Below are positions 18,327 to 26,939 of a stretch of DNA of 64,000 nucleotides, piece by piece. The notes below the pieces were generated by a model. That model was not told the origin of the DNA. It did not search any database and worked only from the letters and a program-made list of their open reading frames with translations. Made by a program: the position numbers and the translations under genes. Numbering within the stretch: position 1 is the first letter of the stretch; each line of letters begins with the position of its first letter. The stretch covers positions 754,522 through 818,521 of the forward strand of contig NZ_CP045997.1 in NCBI RefSeq assembly GCF_010233585.1. Reading direction: 5' to 3'. The DNA comes from Spirosoma endbachense (GTDB lineage Bacteria > Bacteroidota > Bacteroidia > Cytophagales > Spirosomataceae).

Positions 18327-18743
18327 ATGATCTGGAAAAAGAACATTTACGATTCACTGACAGGCTGTGCTGCCCTCTGTGACGAATTTGCTACAGAATG
18401 CTCTCGTTCTGAGGATATTGAAAACTGGTATCGGAGTATTTTTCTTAATCTGGATTGTGCCGACCTGTGCCGTCAACTAGCCATGCTATATGTACGAGGG
18501 TCAGAAAATACACGACTATTGGCTAAGGCTTGTATTGAGGTCTGCGAAAAATGTGCTCAGGAGATGAGCCAGTTCGATACGACACGTTGCAAACAAGTGC
18601 AGACGATGTGCCAGCAGACTATTTGTAGTTGCATTGGTCTTTTAGATATGGCTTACCAGACAGATGCTGAGTCTAAAAATCCAGCAACCACGCCTGCATC
18701 GCTGTTCTACGGCATCGATCTGCGCGAAACGCTTTATAATTAA
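18327..18743 (+). CDS. Cys-rich four-helix-bundle protein (DUF326 / copper-storage Csp-like)
   Basis: 138 residues from ATG 18327 (GTG 18324 would add one residue). Twelve cysteines line predicted helices: TGCAALCDEFATEC, NLDCADLCRQLAMLY, ACIEVCEKCAQEMSQF and RCKQVQTMCQQTICSC. This CxxxC-on-helix pattern is that of Csp copper-storage proteins, which hold Cu(I) in a Cys-lined core, and of DUF326 proteins. It is cytosolic: no signal peptide. It ends before a strong hairpin. Metal binding is inferred. Confidence 0.82.
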   Translation: MIWKKNIYDSLTGCAALCDEFATECSRSEDIENWYRSIFLNLDCADLCRQLAMLYVRGSENTRLLAKACIEVCEKCAQEMSQFDTTRCKQVQTMCQQTICSCIGLLDMAYQTDAESKNPATTPASLFYGIDLRETLYN

Positions 18744-18755
18744 TCGGTTAATAGT

Positions 18756-18826
18756 CGTCAGTCGGTAGTCATTGGGGGTTAATTGGGCGTTCTGTCCAAT
18801 TAATATCCTTCGACTATCGACTGACG
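18756..18826 (+). terminator. Terminator hairpin with nested stem
   Basis: Arms 18756-18770 and 18812-18826 pair over 15 bases with one G-U, followed by TTTTT. A second stem built on TTAATTGGG/TCCAATTAA lies inside the loop. It terminates the Cys-rich protein transcript. Confidence 0.75.
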
Positions 18827-18842
18827 TTTTTACTCATACGTT

Positions 18843-19346
18843 ATGGAAACTAAATCACAGAAAAACCCACAATTGGATAAGGTTCGGGAATTAGTAGAAG
18901 ACATTCGTATCGCCATGATGACGACTGTTGACGAAGCTGGCCATTTGGTCAGTCGGCCAATGGCTGCCTTACAAATGGATGAAGATGGTACGATTTGGTT
19001 CTTTACAAAACGTTCTTCTCCCAAAGTCGATCAGATTGATAATAACCAACACCGCGTTAATCTGGCCTTTGCCGACGTAGGTGATGCCGATTATGTGTCA
19101 ATTTCGGGAACCGCCGACGAACTGGACGATCGGGCTAAGGTAAACGAACTATGGAACCCACAGGCCAAGGCATGGTTTCCTGAAGGGAAAGATGATCCGG
19201 AGTTGATTCTGCTGAAAGTGCATACCGACATGGCCGAGTACTGGAACGCGAGCGATAGCACAATGGTGCGCTTGTTTCAGCAGGCTACAGCGGCCATTAC
19301 AGGTAACCCGCCAAAAATGGGCGAGAATGTCAAAGTATATAATTAA
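18843..19346 (+). CDS. General stress protein 26-like, pyridoxamine 5'-phosphate oxidase fold
   Basis: 167 residues with a split-barrel flavin-binding fold: LVEDIRIAMMTTVDEAGHLVSRPMAALQMDEDGTIWFFTKRSSPKVDQI, NLAFADVGDADYVSISGTADELDD and LLKVHTDMAEYWNASDST. Family members bind FMN or related cofactors and are often induced by stress; catalytic activity is unproven for most. It stands between two hairpins, so it is likely its own transcript. Confidence 0.85.
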   Translation: METKSQKNPQLDKVRELVEDIRIAMMTTVDEAGHLVSRPMAALQMDEDGTIWFFTKRSSPKVDQIDNNQHRVNLAFADVGDADYVSISGTADELDDRAKVNELWNPQAKAWFPEGKDDPELILLKVHTDMAEYWNASDSTMVRLFQQATAAITGNPPKMGENVKVYN

Positions 19347-19360
19347 CGCAGAAAAGCACA

Positions 19361-19409
19361 AAACGAGTGAATGAGCAATTCCAATAAGTACTTGCTCATT
19401 CACTCGTTT
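19361..19409 (+). terminator. Perfect 18-bp hairpin (terminator)
   Basis: Arms 19361-19378 and 19392-19409 are perfectly complementary with a 13-base loop. It fills the short gap between the stress protein and the DUF3891 gene and ends 8 bases before that gene's ATG, so it may also affect its translation. Confidence 0.7.
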
Positions 19410-19417
19410 GCCTATGT

Positions 19418-20146
19418 ATGATCGTTACCCAAATTAATTCGGGTTGGCAGGTTATTAATCAGCAGGCTCATGGTATGCTGGCCGTTCAACTAGCACTGCA
19501 CTGGCAGGTCCGGAAACGCCCTACAAACTGGATCGAAACCCTGGTCGCCCTGACGGAGCATGATGATGGACAAGACCCGTGGAAGAACCGTAATCACTTA
19601 ACAGAGGCTGGTGCTCCGCTTCATTTTCAAATTCTCCAGTATTCGGTTGAGCAATGCCGCCAGATGATTGAGATTAGTTTGCAGAAAAGTCGCTGGAATG
19701 CACTGATGCTTTCTATGCACACGTCATTTCTGTACGAGCAAAAACGTGGTCAGGATAAAAAACTGGATGAGTTTCTTGATCAGCAGATCGACAATCAGAA
19801 AAAATGGCGAACGATGTACGGTGCAACAAAAGCAACGGCTCAATACGCGTATGATTTTGTGCAATGGTGCGATGCGTTGTCGCTGATATTGTGTATGGAT
19901 CAGATCCCGCCCGAAGAGCGACGGCTGGAAGTCAGCGTTGGACCTGACGGTATCGCTTATTATATCCTTCAACGAAAAGATGGATCGTTGTCTGTAGATC
20001 CCTGGCCGTTCGACGAACCCACAGTAAATGTTCATGTCGAAGCGTTCGAACTTACTCAACTGGCTTTTACCGACGATAAAGAACTCTATAACGCGATTCA
20101 GTGTGCAGATTTTCAGGTGAAGGAATGGACGTTTAGAAAAAAATAA
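19418..20146 (+). CDS. DUF3891 family protein
   Basis: 242 residues. It begins MIVTQINSGWQVINQQAHGM, the characteristic start of DUF3891, and continues with LTEHDDGQDPW and FLYEQKRGQDKKLDEFLDQQ. The conserved His/Asp pattern (QAHGML, EHDDG, MHTSFLY) suggests a metal-binding all-helical fold akin to HD domains, but the function is unknown. It ends before a bidirectional terminator against GlgX. Confidence 0.8.
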   Translation: MIVTQINSGWQVINQQAHGMLAVQLALHWQVRKRPTNWIETLVALTEHDDGQDPWKNRNHLTEAGAPLHFQILQYSVEQCRQMIEISLQKSRWNALMLSMHTSFLYEQKRGQDKKLDEFLDQQIDNQKKWRTMYGATKATAQYAYDFVQWCDALSLILCMDQIPPEERRLEVSVGPDGIAYYILQRKDGSLSVDPWPFDEPTVNVHVEAFELTQLAFTDDKELYNAIQCADFQVKEWTFRKK

Positions 20147-20186
20147 GTTCGATACGCCATAACTTCCCGTGATGGCGTATCGAACT
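20146..20186. terminator. Bidirectional terminator hairpin
   Basis: Perfect 15-bp arms 20146-20160 and 20172-20186 with an 11-base loop, between DUF3891 (+) and GlgX (-). Confidence 0.8.
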
Positions 20187-20199
20187 AACAGAACAGCTA

Positions 20200-22314
20200 C
20201 TATTTCATCCGTAACAATACCGACGAACGGGCTGGAACGTTGTATTCATGGCCTCCTTTAATTGTTTCCGCTGGAGACTTGAACTGGCCGTCGTAGGTGT
20301 TAACAACTACCTCCCACATCGACTGTTTGCGGCCTACTCTTGGCAACATGAATGGGATGTCTTCCCAGAAGGCGTTTAGTATCCAGAGCAATTGCTCATC
20401 GCCGATGTCCTGACCATCTTCGGTTTGTTCGGTTACGCGCATCCCGTCGATAAACAGGGCTAAACAGTGTGTGCCTGGATTATTGAGGTCGGCACTGGTC
20501 ATTTCCTTACCATCGGGCCGCACGTAATTCACTTGCTCAGTACCAAAGAATTTGCGTCGGCTTAAAATCGGCATCTCCCGGCGAAGCGCAGTAAGCTGGC
20601 TGGTAAAATCGAAAAGAGCTTGCTGTTTTTCGTTCCAGTGCCAATCCATCCAGCTGATTTCGCTGTCCTGATTGTAGCCGTTGTTGTTGCCGTGTTGAGT
20701 ACGACCACATTCATCACCCATCACAATCATGGGCGTTCCCTGGCTGAGCAGCATAGTTGTCAGGAAATTACGCTTCTGTCGTTCGCGCAGAGCATTTATT
20801 TCCGGATCATCGGTGGGCCCTTCAACACCGCAATTCCAGCTTAAGTTATCGTTCGACCCGTCGTGGTTGTCCTCACCGTTGGCTTCATTATGCTTATCAT
20901 TATAAGTCACCAGATCATTGAGTGTAAATCCATCATGGGCCGTAATCAGGTTGATACTGTTGGCCGGAGCGCGCCCATCTGTAGAATACAAATCCGGGCT
21001 TCCCAGTAATCGCAGCGCCGTTTCGGCGGCTTTGCCATCGTCACCTTTCCAAAACGCCCGGAGCGCATCACGGAATTTGCCGTTCCATTCTGACCAGCGT
21101 ACCGGAAAGTTTCCAACCTGATACGACTGAATATCCCAGGGTTCAGCAATCAACTTTACCTGCGCCAGTATAGGGTCCTGGGCTACCGTATCCAGAAATG
21201 ACGATACACGACCAATCTCTTCATCCGTGCGAATAAGCGCGGCTGCCAGATCGAATCGGAAGCCGTCGATGTGCATATCCGTAACCCAGTATCGCAGGCT
21301 GTCCATGACCATCTGCAGCACACGGGGATGGCTTATATTAAGCGTATTGCCCGTACCAGTATAATCCATGTAATACTCGGGCTGATCGCCAACCTGGTGG
21401 TAATAGGCCCGGTTATCGATGCCCTGAAACGAGAGCATAGGCCCAAACTGATTGCCCTCCCCAGTGTGGTTATAAACAACATCCAGAATGACCTCCAGAC
21501 CAGCTTTGTGCAGATTTTTAACCATCTGCTTAAACTCGGTAACCTGCTGACCGGCCATTCCCGATGAAGAATAGGTATTTTGGGGCGCAAAGAACCCAAT
21601 GCTATTGTAGCCCCAATAACTTTCATCCGTAAACTGGTGTACGGGTAAAAGCTCAACAGCCGTGATGCCCAGTTTTTTTAGATAGTCGATACTTTCTGCT
21701 GAGCCCAACCCGGCATAGGTGCCTCGAATCGGCTCATCTATTGTCGGATGAAGATGGGTAAATCCTTTAACGTGCAACTCATAAATCACAGATCGATGCA
21801 AGGGAGTAGCCGGTGCCTGATCATCTTCCCAATCGAAGGTTGGGTCGACAATAACCGATTTAGGCATGGTTGGGCCACTGTCTTCATGATTCATGATCAG
21901 GTAACGATCATCCGACGGGTTTTTGTAATCATAACCCAGCCATGAATCATCGTGATTGACCGGCGCATTGATAGCACGGGCATAAGGATCGAGCAATAAT
22001 TTATTGGGATTGAAAAAATACCCTGCCTTGGGATCGTAGGGACCATCTACCCGATAGCCATATAATTGACCCGGTTGTAATCCTTCCAGATAAATATGCC
22101 AAACAAGATCAGTGTGTTCTTTAAGTGGAATTCGAGCCGTTTCCCGACCTGGATCGGCTGAGTCATAGAGGCATAGAAAAGCAGCTGTACTATTTTCGCT
22201 GAAAAGGGCGAAGTTAACCCCTTCGCCATCGTAGGTAGCACCAAGAGGATATGGTTTACCCGGCTTCGATTGGACAGCCTCTTCACCGGAGGCTGCCGAT
22301 GTATGTTTACTCAT
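20200..22314 (-). CDS. glgX: Glycogen debranching enzyme GlgX
   Basis: 704 residues from ATG 22314 (MSKHTSAAS); the longer frame from 22431 adds 39 residues without similarity. N-terminal CBM48 (PLGATYDGEGVNFALFSENS, about 22-110), then a GH13 barrel: DVVYNHT 278-284, nucleophile D355 in DGFRFDLA, acid/base E391 in LIAEPWD, and transition-state H460-D461 in ITAHDG. It cuts alpha-1,6 branches of glycogen. Other glycogen genes are not in the window. Confidence 0.93.
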   Translation of the reverse strand: MSKHTSAASGEEAVQSKPGKPYPLGATYDGEGVNFALFSENSTAAFLCLYDSADPGRETARIPLKEHTDLVWHIYLEGLQPGQLYGYRVDGPYDPKAGYFFNPNKLLLDPYARAINAPVNHDDSWLGYDYKNPSDDRYLIMNHEDSGPTMPKSVIVDPTFDWEDDQAPATPLHRSVIYELHVKGFTHLHPTIDEPIRGTYAGLGSAESIDYLKKLGITAVELLPVHQFTDESYWGYNSIGFFAPQNTYSSSGMAGQQVTEFKQMVKNLHKAGLEVILDVVYNHTGEGNQFGPMLSFQGIDNRAYYHQVGDQPEYYMDYTGTGNTLNISHPRVLQMVMDSLRYWVTDMHIDGFRFDLAAALIRTDEEIGRVSSFLDTVAQDPILAQVKLIAEPWDIQSYQVGNFPVRWSEWNGKFRDALRAFWKGDDGKAAETALRLLGSPDLYSTDGRAPANSINLITAHDGFTLNDLVTYNDKHNEANGEDNHDGSNDNLSWNCGVEGPTDDPEINALRERQKRNFLTTMLLSQGTPMIVMGDECGRTQHGNNNGYNQDSEISWMDWHWNEKQQALFDFTSQLTALRREMPILSRRKFFGTEQVNYVRPDGKEMTSADLNNPGTHCLALFIDGMRVTEQTEDGQDIGDEQLLWILNAFWEDIPFMLPRVGRKQSMWEVVVNTYDGQFKSPAETIKGGHEYNVPARSSVLLRMK

Positions 22315-22542
22315 AAATTTTTGTAGGAATGGTTCATCCGCCTGCAATTTGTTAAACTTGATCCTGATCGTTATTAGCCTCAATTGACCGTTACAAACGA
22401 TAGTTAACCTGTGCTGATAACGTCGAATCAAGGCCAGGGTTTACTGGAGATAACCTCCTGAGAAAAGATAATGTTTTGTGTATAATTATCTGCTTTTAGG
22501 TATTTGTAATCATAGTCAATGGGAATTGTAGGATATAACAAA

Positions 22543-22571
22543 AAAGCCTGCTCCCAATGGGCGCAGGCTTT
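22543..22571 (-). terminator. Terminator of the DUF2383 gene
   Basis: Arms 22543-22551 and 22563-22571 (AAAGCCTGC/GCAGGCTTT) with a T run on the minus strand at 22545-22540, just downstream of the DUF2383 stop. Confidence 0.8.
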
Positions 22572-22587
22572 CCGATCCCACCATTCA

Positions 22588-23043
22588 CTACACTACCAAG
22601 GCCAGACGAGCCATCGAGGCATGAGCTGACTCGATGCTCTGTTTTTGACGTAACAGTAACTCGCGGGTACTGGCGACTAAGTCCGTTTCCTGAAGGACAG
22701 AATTATAATTTTCGAGGGCTTCCTGATCACCCCGTTTGCATTCTTCTACGGTTGCTTTATCATCATCGCTAGAGAATGTGGCTTTCACATTTATCCAGGC
22801 CCGATGAAGATCGGCGGCAAAGCTGGTGCCGTTGTCTGGTTCTCCGCCAAGAGTCCGGATTTCCCGATCGATCTCTATGGCAAACTCACCCCGCTGCCGC
22901 GACTGGGCCAGAAACAGGCTTTTAAGCTCAGTATCTTTTACGTTGTCTGCGGCCTCCTGATAGCCTTTTTCGGCATCGTTATTACGAGTCAGCAGGCGGT
23001 TAAGTTGATCAAGGATTTCTCCACGGGTTTCTTTAACAGTCAT
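22588..23043 (-). CDS. PA2169-type four-helix protein (DUF2383)
   Basis: 151 residues, all predicted helix: ILDQLNRLLTRNNDAEKGYQEAADNVKDTELKSLFLAQSRQRGEFAIEIDREI, then GGEPDNGTSFAADLHRAWINVKATFSSDDDKATVEECKRGDQEALENY. This is the ferritin-like DUF2383 fold, whose members carry conserved E and H/R residues but have no settled function; they are frequent in stress and desiccation gene sets. It is monocistronic with its own terminator. Confidence 0.82.
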   Translation of the reverse strand: MTVKETRGEILDQLNRLLTRNNDAEKGYQEAADNVKDTELKSLFLAQSRQRGEFAIEIDREIRTLGGEPDNGTSFAADLHRAWINVKATFSSDDDKATVEECKRGDQEALENYNSVLQETDLVASTRELLLRQKQSIESAHASMARLALVV

Positions 23044-23349
23044 AACGTTGTTGTTTTGGTTGTGCTCTGAATTGAAAAGACTTCGTAACGTTCGTTGTTG
23101 TTGAGTAAATCAGAAAAGCTTACCGCAATTCTTTTTCATTAATTGACTTTCTGCATTTCATCGTGCTCTAATCAGAACACGGGTAATCAAGTGTAAACTA
23201 TTCTCATGCTGGGTTATGCGCTCTTTTTCTGCCTGTATTTAAGTTCTTTAACTCTTTGGGGGACGCTGGCAACGGTGCTTCCGGCACTACCTTTACTTCC
23301 ATTCTACCTCATTGCCTTTATTCACCGTTGCCGTTGTCCTGCCAATTTT

Positions 23350-24075
23350 TTAATTAGTTGAGTCTAACTTTCCATCTTTAGCATCTCGCTGCATTTCCTT
23401 ATTTGCAAAGACGGCGATATCTACCCGGCGGTTTTTCCGACGACCAGTCTCGGTTGAGTTGTCGGCAACAGGTTGTGATTCCCCATAGCCCATTTCATCG
23501 ACACGAGACGTTTTTACCCCCTGCGCTTCCAGAAAGCTGCCAACAGCGTCGGCCCGTTGCCGCGATAATTTAAGGTTGTGATCATCTGAACCTGTTGCAT
23601 CAGCATGCCCCTCTATCCGGATGTCGGTGTCTTCGTATTTGTTCAGCGTCTGAGCAAAATCAATCAACTGTTTCTTGGTCTCAGATTTTAACTCATATGA
23701 ATCGACATCAAACAGAATATCGGAGCCGAACGAAATTTTTATCCCTTCGCCAACCCGCTCTACCTGAGCATTTGGCATACTGCGTTTCATTTCTTCGGCC
23801 TGCTTATCCATCCGACGGCCAATGACCGCCCCCGCTGCTCCACCAACCGTAGCGCCAATGATGGCACCCAATACAGTGTTACCTTTTGCATATTTTTTGC
23901 CGATAATGCCACCCACCAGCGCACCGCCACCTGCACCAACGGCGGCCCCTTTCTGGGTTTTATTCATTGAATTTTTTTGAGATTTACAACTTGTAATGAC
24001 ACTAGCAGACAAAAGACTCGCCGTTAATAAGACGACAAGCGACTTTGTTCCAATTGATTTAAGTTGATTATTCAT
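23350..24075 (-). CDS. OmpA-family lipoprotein with glycine zipper
   Basis: 241 residues: lipoprotein signal ending VITSC (Cys30), a glycine-zipper segment (AAVGAGGGALVGGIIGKKY...GAIIGATVGGAAGAVIG, about 43-87), and a C-terminal OmpA peptidoglycan-binding domain (FGSDILFDVDSYELKSETK, EGHADATGSDDHNLKLSRQRADAV, GYGESQPVADNSTETGRRKNRRVDI). It probably tethers the outer membrane to peptidoglycan. It lies at the end of the stress/storage neighbourhood. Confidence 0.9.
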   Translation of the reverse strand: MNNQLKSIGTKSLVVLLTASLLSASVITSCKSQKNSMNKTQKGAAVGAGGGALVGGIIGKKYAKGNTVLGAIIGATVGGAAGAVIGRRMDKQAEEMKRSMPNAQVERVGEGIKISFGSDILFDVDSYELKSETKKQLIDFAQTLNKYEDTDIRIEGHADATGSDDHNLKLSRQRADAVGSFLEAQGVKTSRVDEMGYGESQPVADNSTETGRRKNRRVDIAVFANKEMQRDAKDGKLDSTN

Positions 24076-24528
24076 GTTGTTGTGAATGATTGGTACTGCC
24101 TTTTGATAGCCAAAAGCTATACCAGTTTAATAGGATGCTTGCTATGCGCAATTAGAGAACCCAATAAAGGCCGCCTAATAAACTAGTATACAGTGAGTTG
24201 CCACAGGATAGGATAAGTAGAAAAAGGTACTGGTGCTCACATGAACAATTGCCAGAATAGAGTAAAGCGGGAAGCCGAATGCCTACTTTGTGGAGCGGAC
24301 TCCACAAATACCACAGTCCGCTAGTAGATTATTAAATTAGTTTAGATAAACGAATGGAAACCCGCATGAAACCCGTCAATAAGCCAGTGTAAAAAACGTT
24401 ATTTGTTGATAGTCAATTGATTGTTGATTTTTTGCCGAATGCATTTATCCAGGATATGACAGACGAAAACCGTGAAAATCGCGTTTGTTTATATGACGGG
24501 TTCTTGCTCGATTCTCCATAACGCTTTC
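24076..24528. other. Divergent intergenic region with overlapping hairpins
   Basis: Between OmpA (-) and the lipase-like gene (+). It contains a dyad at 24287-24308 (9-bp arms, loop CGGA) overlapped by a second dyad using 24294-24301 and 24315-24322. The two stems cannot form together. No promoter of the canonical type is seen. ATG 24472 opens a longer frame into the lipase gene but adds 19 residues outside the lipoprotein signal. Confidence 0.5.
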
Positions 24529-25725
24529 ATGATTAGACTGAAATCCCTTCTATCCCTTCTGCTGGTTGGTGGCATGCTTTTTCTTGCTCCTACCAGTTGT
24601 AAACAGGACAATGGCCCTGATCCTGTAACCAGCTTTCCACGGGTACTCACAAAAAGTTCGCTGATTGGTGAGTACACAGCCGATCAATTACGAAGTCGTT
24701 TTACGGGTTCGAGTCAAATTCTTCAGGCATTCGTTAAGTATAATATCAGCGTTTACCGGCTGGAATACACAACGACCAACACCGATGGTAAAAGTATTAC
24801 CGCTTCGGGGGCGGTAATCATTCCTACTACAACCACTGCCGCTCCTTTGCTAAGCATGCAGCATGGCACGCTGGCTGTAGAGGCCGATGCACCTTCGAAC
24901 TATCAATCGACAAGCGAGATTTACACGTTCGGTGCACTATTTGGCTCACAGGGATATATCATTTCGGCTCCAGACTTTATTGGCTATGGCGCATCGAAAG
25001 CTACGCCCCATACCTATGAACAACGGAATGGTTTAGCGACTTCGTCACTTGATATGATTCGGGCAACGCGCGACTTCCTGAGCGATAAGGGTGTCAACTG
25101 GAACAAGCGACTATTCATTGCAGGCTATTCGGAAGGGGGATACGCGACGCTGGCGTTACAGAAGAAAATTGAGGAAGAAACGGGCAGCGAGTTTAATCTG
25201 GTCGCGTCGAGCTGTGGGGCTGGGGCTTATGATAAACCCTCGTTTATGAAACAGATCATCAACGAAACGACGAGTGGTGTGCCCAGCATCAACCGGCTTT
25301 ACTTATGGGTATTGCTGACGTATGATCGACTCTATGGCCTTAATCATCCCATGTCTTACTACTTTAAAGAACCATATGCTACCCAGATTACGGCTACCGG
25401 CAAAGATACTGACATAAACGTTAGTCTGAATCTGGCGTTTACGGATGCGTTTAAGCAAGGCATCAATACTGGAACGGATAAGACATTTCTGGATGCTGTT
25501 CAGGATAATGACATTCATGACTGGAAGCCCAAAACGCCACTTCGACTCTATCACGGCGATGCAGACAACACGGTGTTTTTTCTGAATTCACAGAATACAT
25601 ATGATGCCATGATAAAGCGCGGAGCTACCAACGTACAGTTAATTCCAGTTCAGGGAGCCAATCATGCTACGGCAATTTTAAGCTATATCAGCGGCACCTA
25701 CGATTTCTTTAGTTCGCTTCAATAG
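24529..25725 (+). CDS. Lipase-like alpha/beta hydrolase lipoprotein
   Basis: 398 residues from ATG 24529, which gives a clean lipoprotein signal ending PTSC (Cys24). Alpha/beta hydrolase fold with nucleophile S201 in GYSEGGYA, acid D346 in HGDADNTV and H379 in GANHA. The YRLEYTTTNTDGK and APDFIGYGASK segments resemble secretory lipases and carboxylesterases that act on esters. It is tethered to a membrane and probably degrades external esters. It ends before a hairpin shared with the next, convergent gene. Confidence 0.85.
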   Translation: MIRLKSLLSLLLVGGMLFLAPTSCKQDNGPDPVTSFPRVLTKSSLIGEYTADQLRSRFTGSSQILQAFVKYNISVYRLEYTTTNTDGKSITASGAVIIPTTTTAAPLLSMQHGTLAVEADAPSNYQSTSEIYTFGALFGSQGYIISAPDFIGYGASKATPHTYEQRNGLATSSLDMIRATRDFLSDKGVNWNKRLFIAGYSEGGYATLALQKKIEEETGSEFNLVASSCGAGAYDKPSFMKQIINETTSGVPSINRLYLWVLLTYDRLYGLNHPMSYYFKEPYATQITATGKDTDINVSLNLAFTDAFKQGINTGTDKTFLDAVQDNDIHDWKPKTPLRLYHGDADNTVFFLNSQNTYDAMIKRGATNVQLIPVQGANHATAILSYISGTYDFFSSLQ

Positions 25726-25756
25726 CTAGGTTATTGGCCAATACACGATGAAACGG

Positions 25757-25787
25757 ACATCCCGACAGTTTAGAGCTGTCGGGATGT
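25757..25787. terminator. Bidirectional terminator hairpin
   Basis: Perfect 12-bp arms 25757-25768 and 25776-25787 with a 7-base loop, between the lipase-like gene (+) and the propeller-like lipoprotein (-). Confidence 0.8.
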
Positions 25788-25800
25788 TGTGTTTTATGCC

Positions 25801-26901
25801 TTAGTGAACCGTGATAATGGTGTAAGCCGCCTGATTGGCCTGTCGAACGCGAGAACCAACGCGGGTTGGAGTTCGGTCATCATCATGAATAAGCAACAGG
25901 CGATGAGCATCCAAGGGAGTCAGATCTTCAGCTTTGTGATTCATGTGGAGCGGCTGCCCCTGGGCATCGCGCACGAGCGTAAACGGCTTGCCAGCGTAGA
26001 GATCGTCGGGCGAAATAGACCAGAGATAGGCATCCAGATTGCCATTTGACTCCAGCGAAGTAAGCATCCAGAACCGTTTTCGGTACGAATCATATTCAAG
26101 GCTGGACAAAGCCAGTGGCTTCGGAAGGGTTGGTTCGGCACTGGCGATATCAAAATTGTTGATGATTTTCCAATCGTCGGCCAGCCGGATTCGCTCGGTA
26201 TTACCTGTTTGTTCGATGGTATAGCTTACGGCAATGATTTTTGCCCGATATGTAAAGCTTTCGTACGATTTGCCCTCTTCCCGAATGCCAAACAATAACT
26301 GACGGTCTGTTGCGGCTAAACCCTCGATCTTGAAATAGGGTATTGCGCCCGGAAATTCGTTTGTGGCGAGAACCTGTGCAATGCGCTGGCGGTAGGCAAT
26401 GGACGTTCGACTGGTATCGTCGGGTGCCAGAACAAGTGGATGTTCTGGATCGCCGTTACGCCAGTACAGAATCGTATTATAGCCGTCCCAGTCGTGACTA
26501 CCCGCTTTGATTCGGTCGAAGCCAGTGGACAGAAAGACAAACTTGCCATCGGGTGTACGGGCAAAATCTTCATATTTTCGAGCGGCAATGAAGGCGGGTT
26601 GGGTCAGATAAATCGGTGCTTTGGTCGAGTCAGCCAGTGTAGCGGGCGTTTTCATAAACACCGGGCTCTGGCCAGCAGGCATGTCTTTGTCGTTCGCAAT
26701 CAGAACGTTAGTGCCGTCGAAGAGCACAGCTGATGCTTCGCACCAGACCGGCTGTCCGTTTAGTGAGGTGCCTGCCGTGAAGCAATTTAATAACCCTTCT
26801 TCGGTGATGGCCGCTGTGGAGCCGGAAGGAAGTTTAGCCGTTTTACAACCAGTTAAAAATAGAACGGCAATCAGGAGGATGGTGGATAATCGAGTAGTCA
26901 T
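25801..26901 (-). CDS. Lipoprotein with predicted beta-propeller, function unknown
   Basis: 366 residues from ATG 26901; lipoprotein signal ends LTGC (Cys19). Repeats of short strands separated by glycine/aspartate turns (EASAVLFDGTNVLIANDKD, FARTPDGKFVFLSTGFDRI, IEGLAATDRQLLFGIREEGKSY, LSSLEYDSYRKRFWMLTSLES, HKAEDLTPLDAHRLLLIHDDD) suggest a propeller resembling extracytoplasmic esterase-like or phytase-like domains. No catalytic motif is clear. It lies 17 bases beyond the two-component operon and may be co-transcribed with it, which would make it a candidate target or sensor partner. Confidence 0.6.
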   Translation of the reverse strand: MTTRLSTILLIAVLFLTGCKTAKLPSGSTAAITEEGLLNCFTAGTSLNGQPVWCEASAVLFDGTNVLIANDKDMPAGQSPVFMKTPATLADSTKAPIYLTQPAFIAARKYEDFARTPDGKFVFLSTGFDRIKAGSHDWDGYNTILYWRNGDPEHPLVLAPDDTSRTSIAYRQRIAQVLATNEFPGAIPYFKIEGLAATDRQLLFGIREEGKSYESFTYRAKIIAVSYTIEQTGNTERIRLADDWKIINNFDIASAEPTLPKPLALSSLEYDSYRKRFWMLTSLESNGNLDAYLWSISPDDLYAGKPFTLVRDAQGQPLHMNHKAEDLTPLDAHRLLLIHDDDRTPTRVGSRVRQANQAAYTIITVH

Positions 26902-26939
26902 AGAAAGTATATAGCACAACAATTCTGCAAACTACGCGA

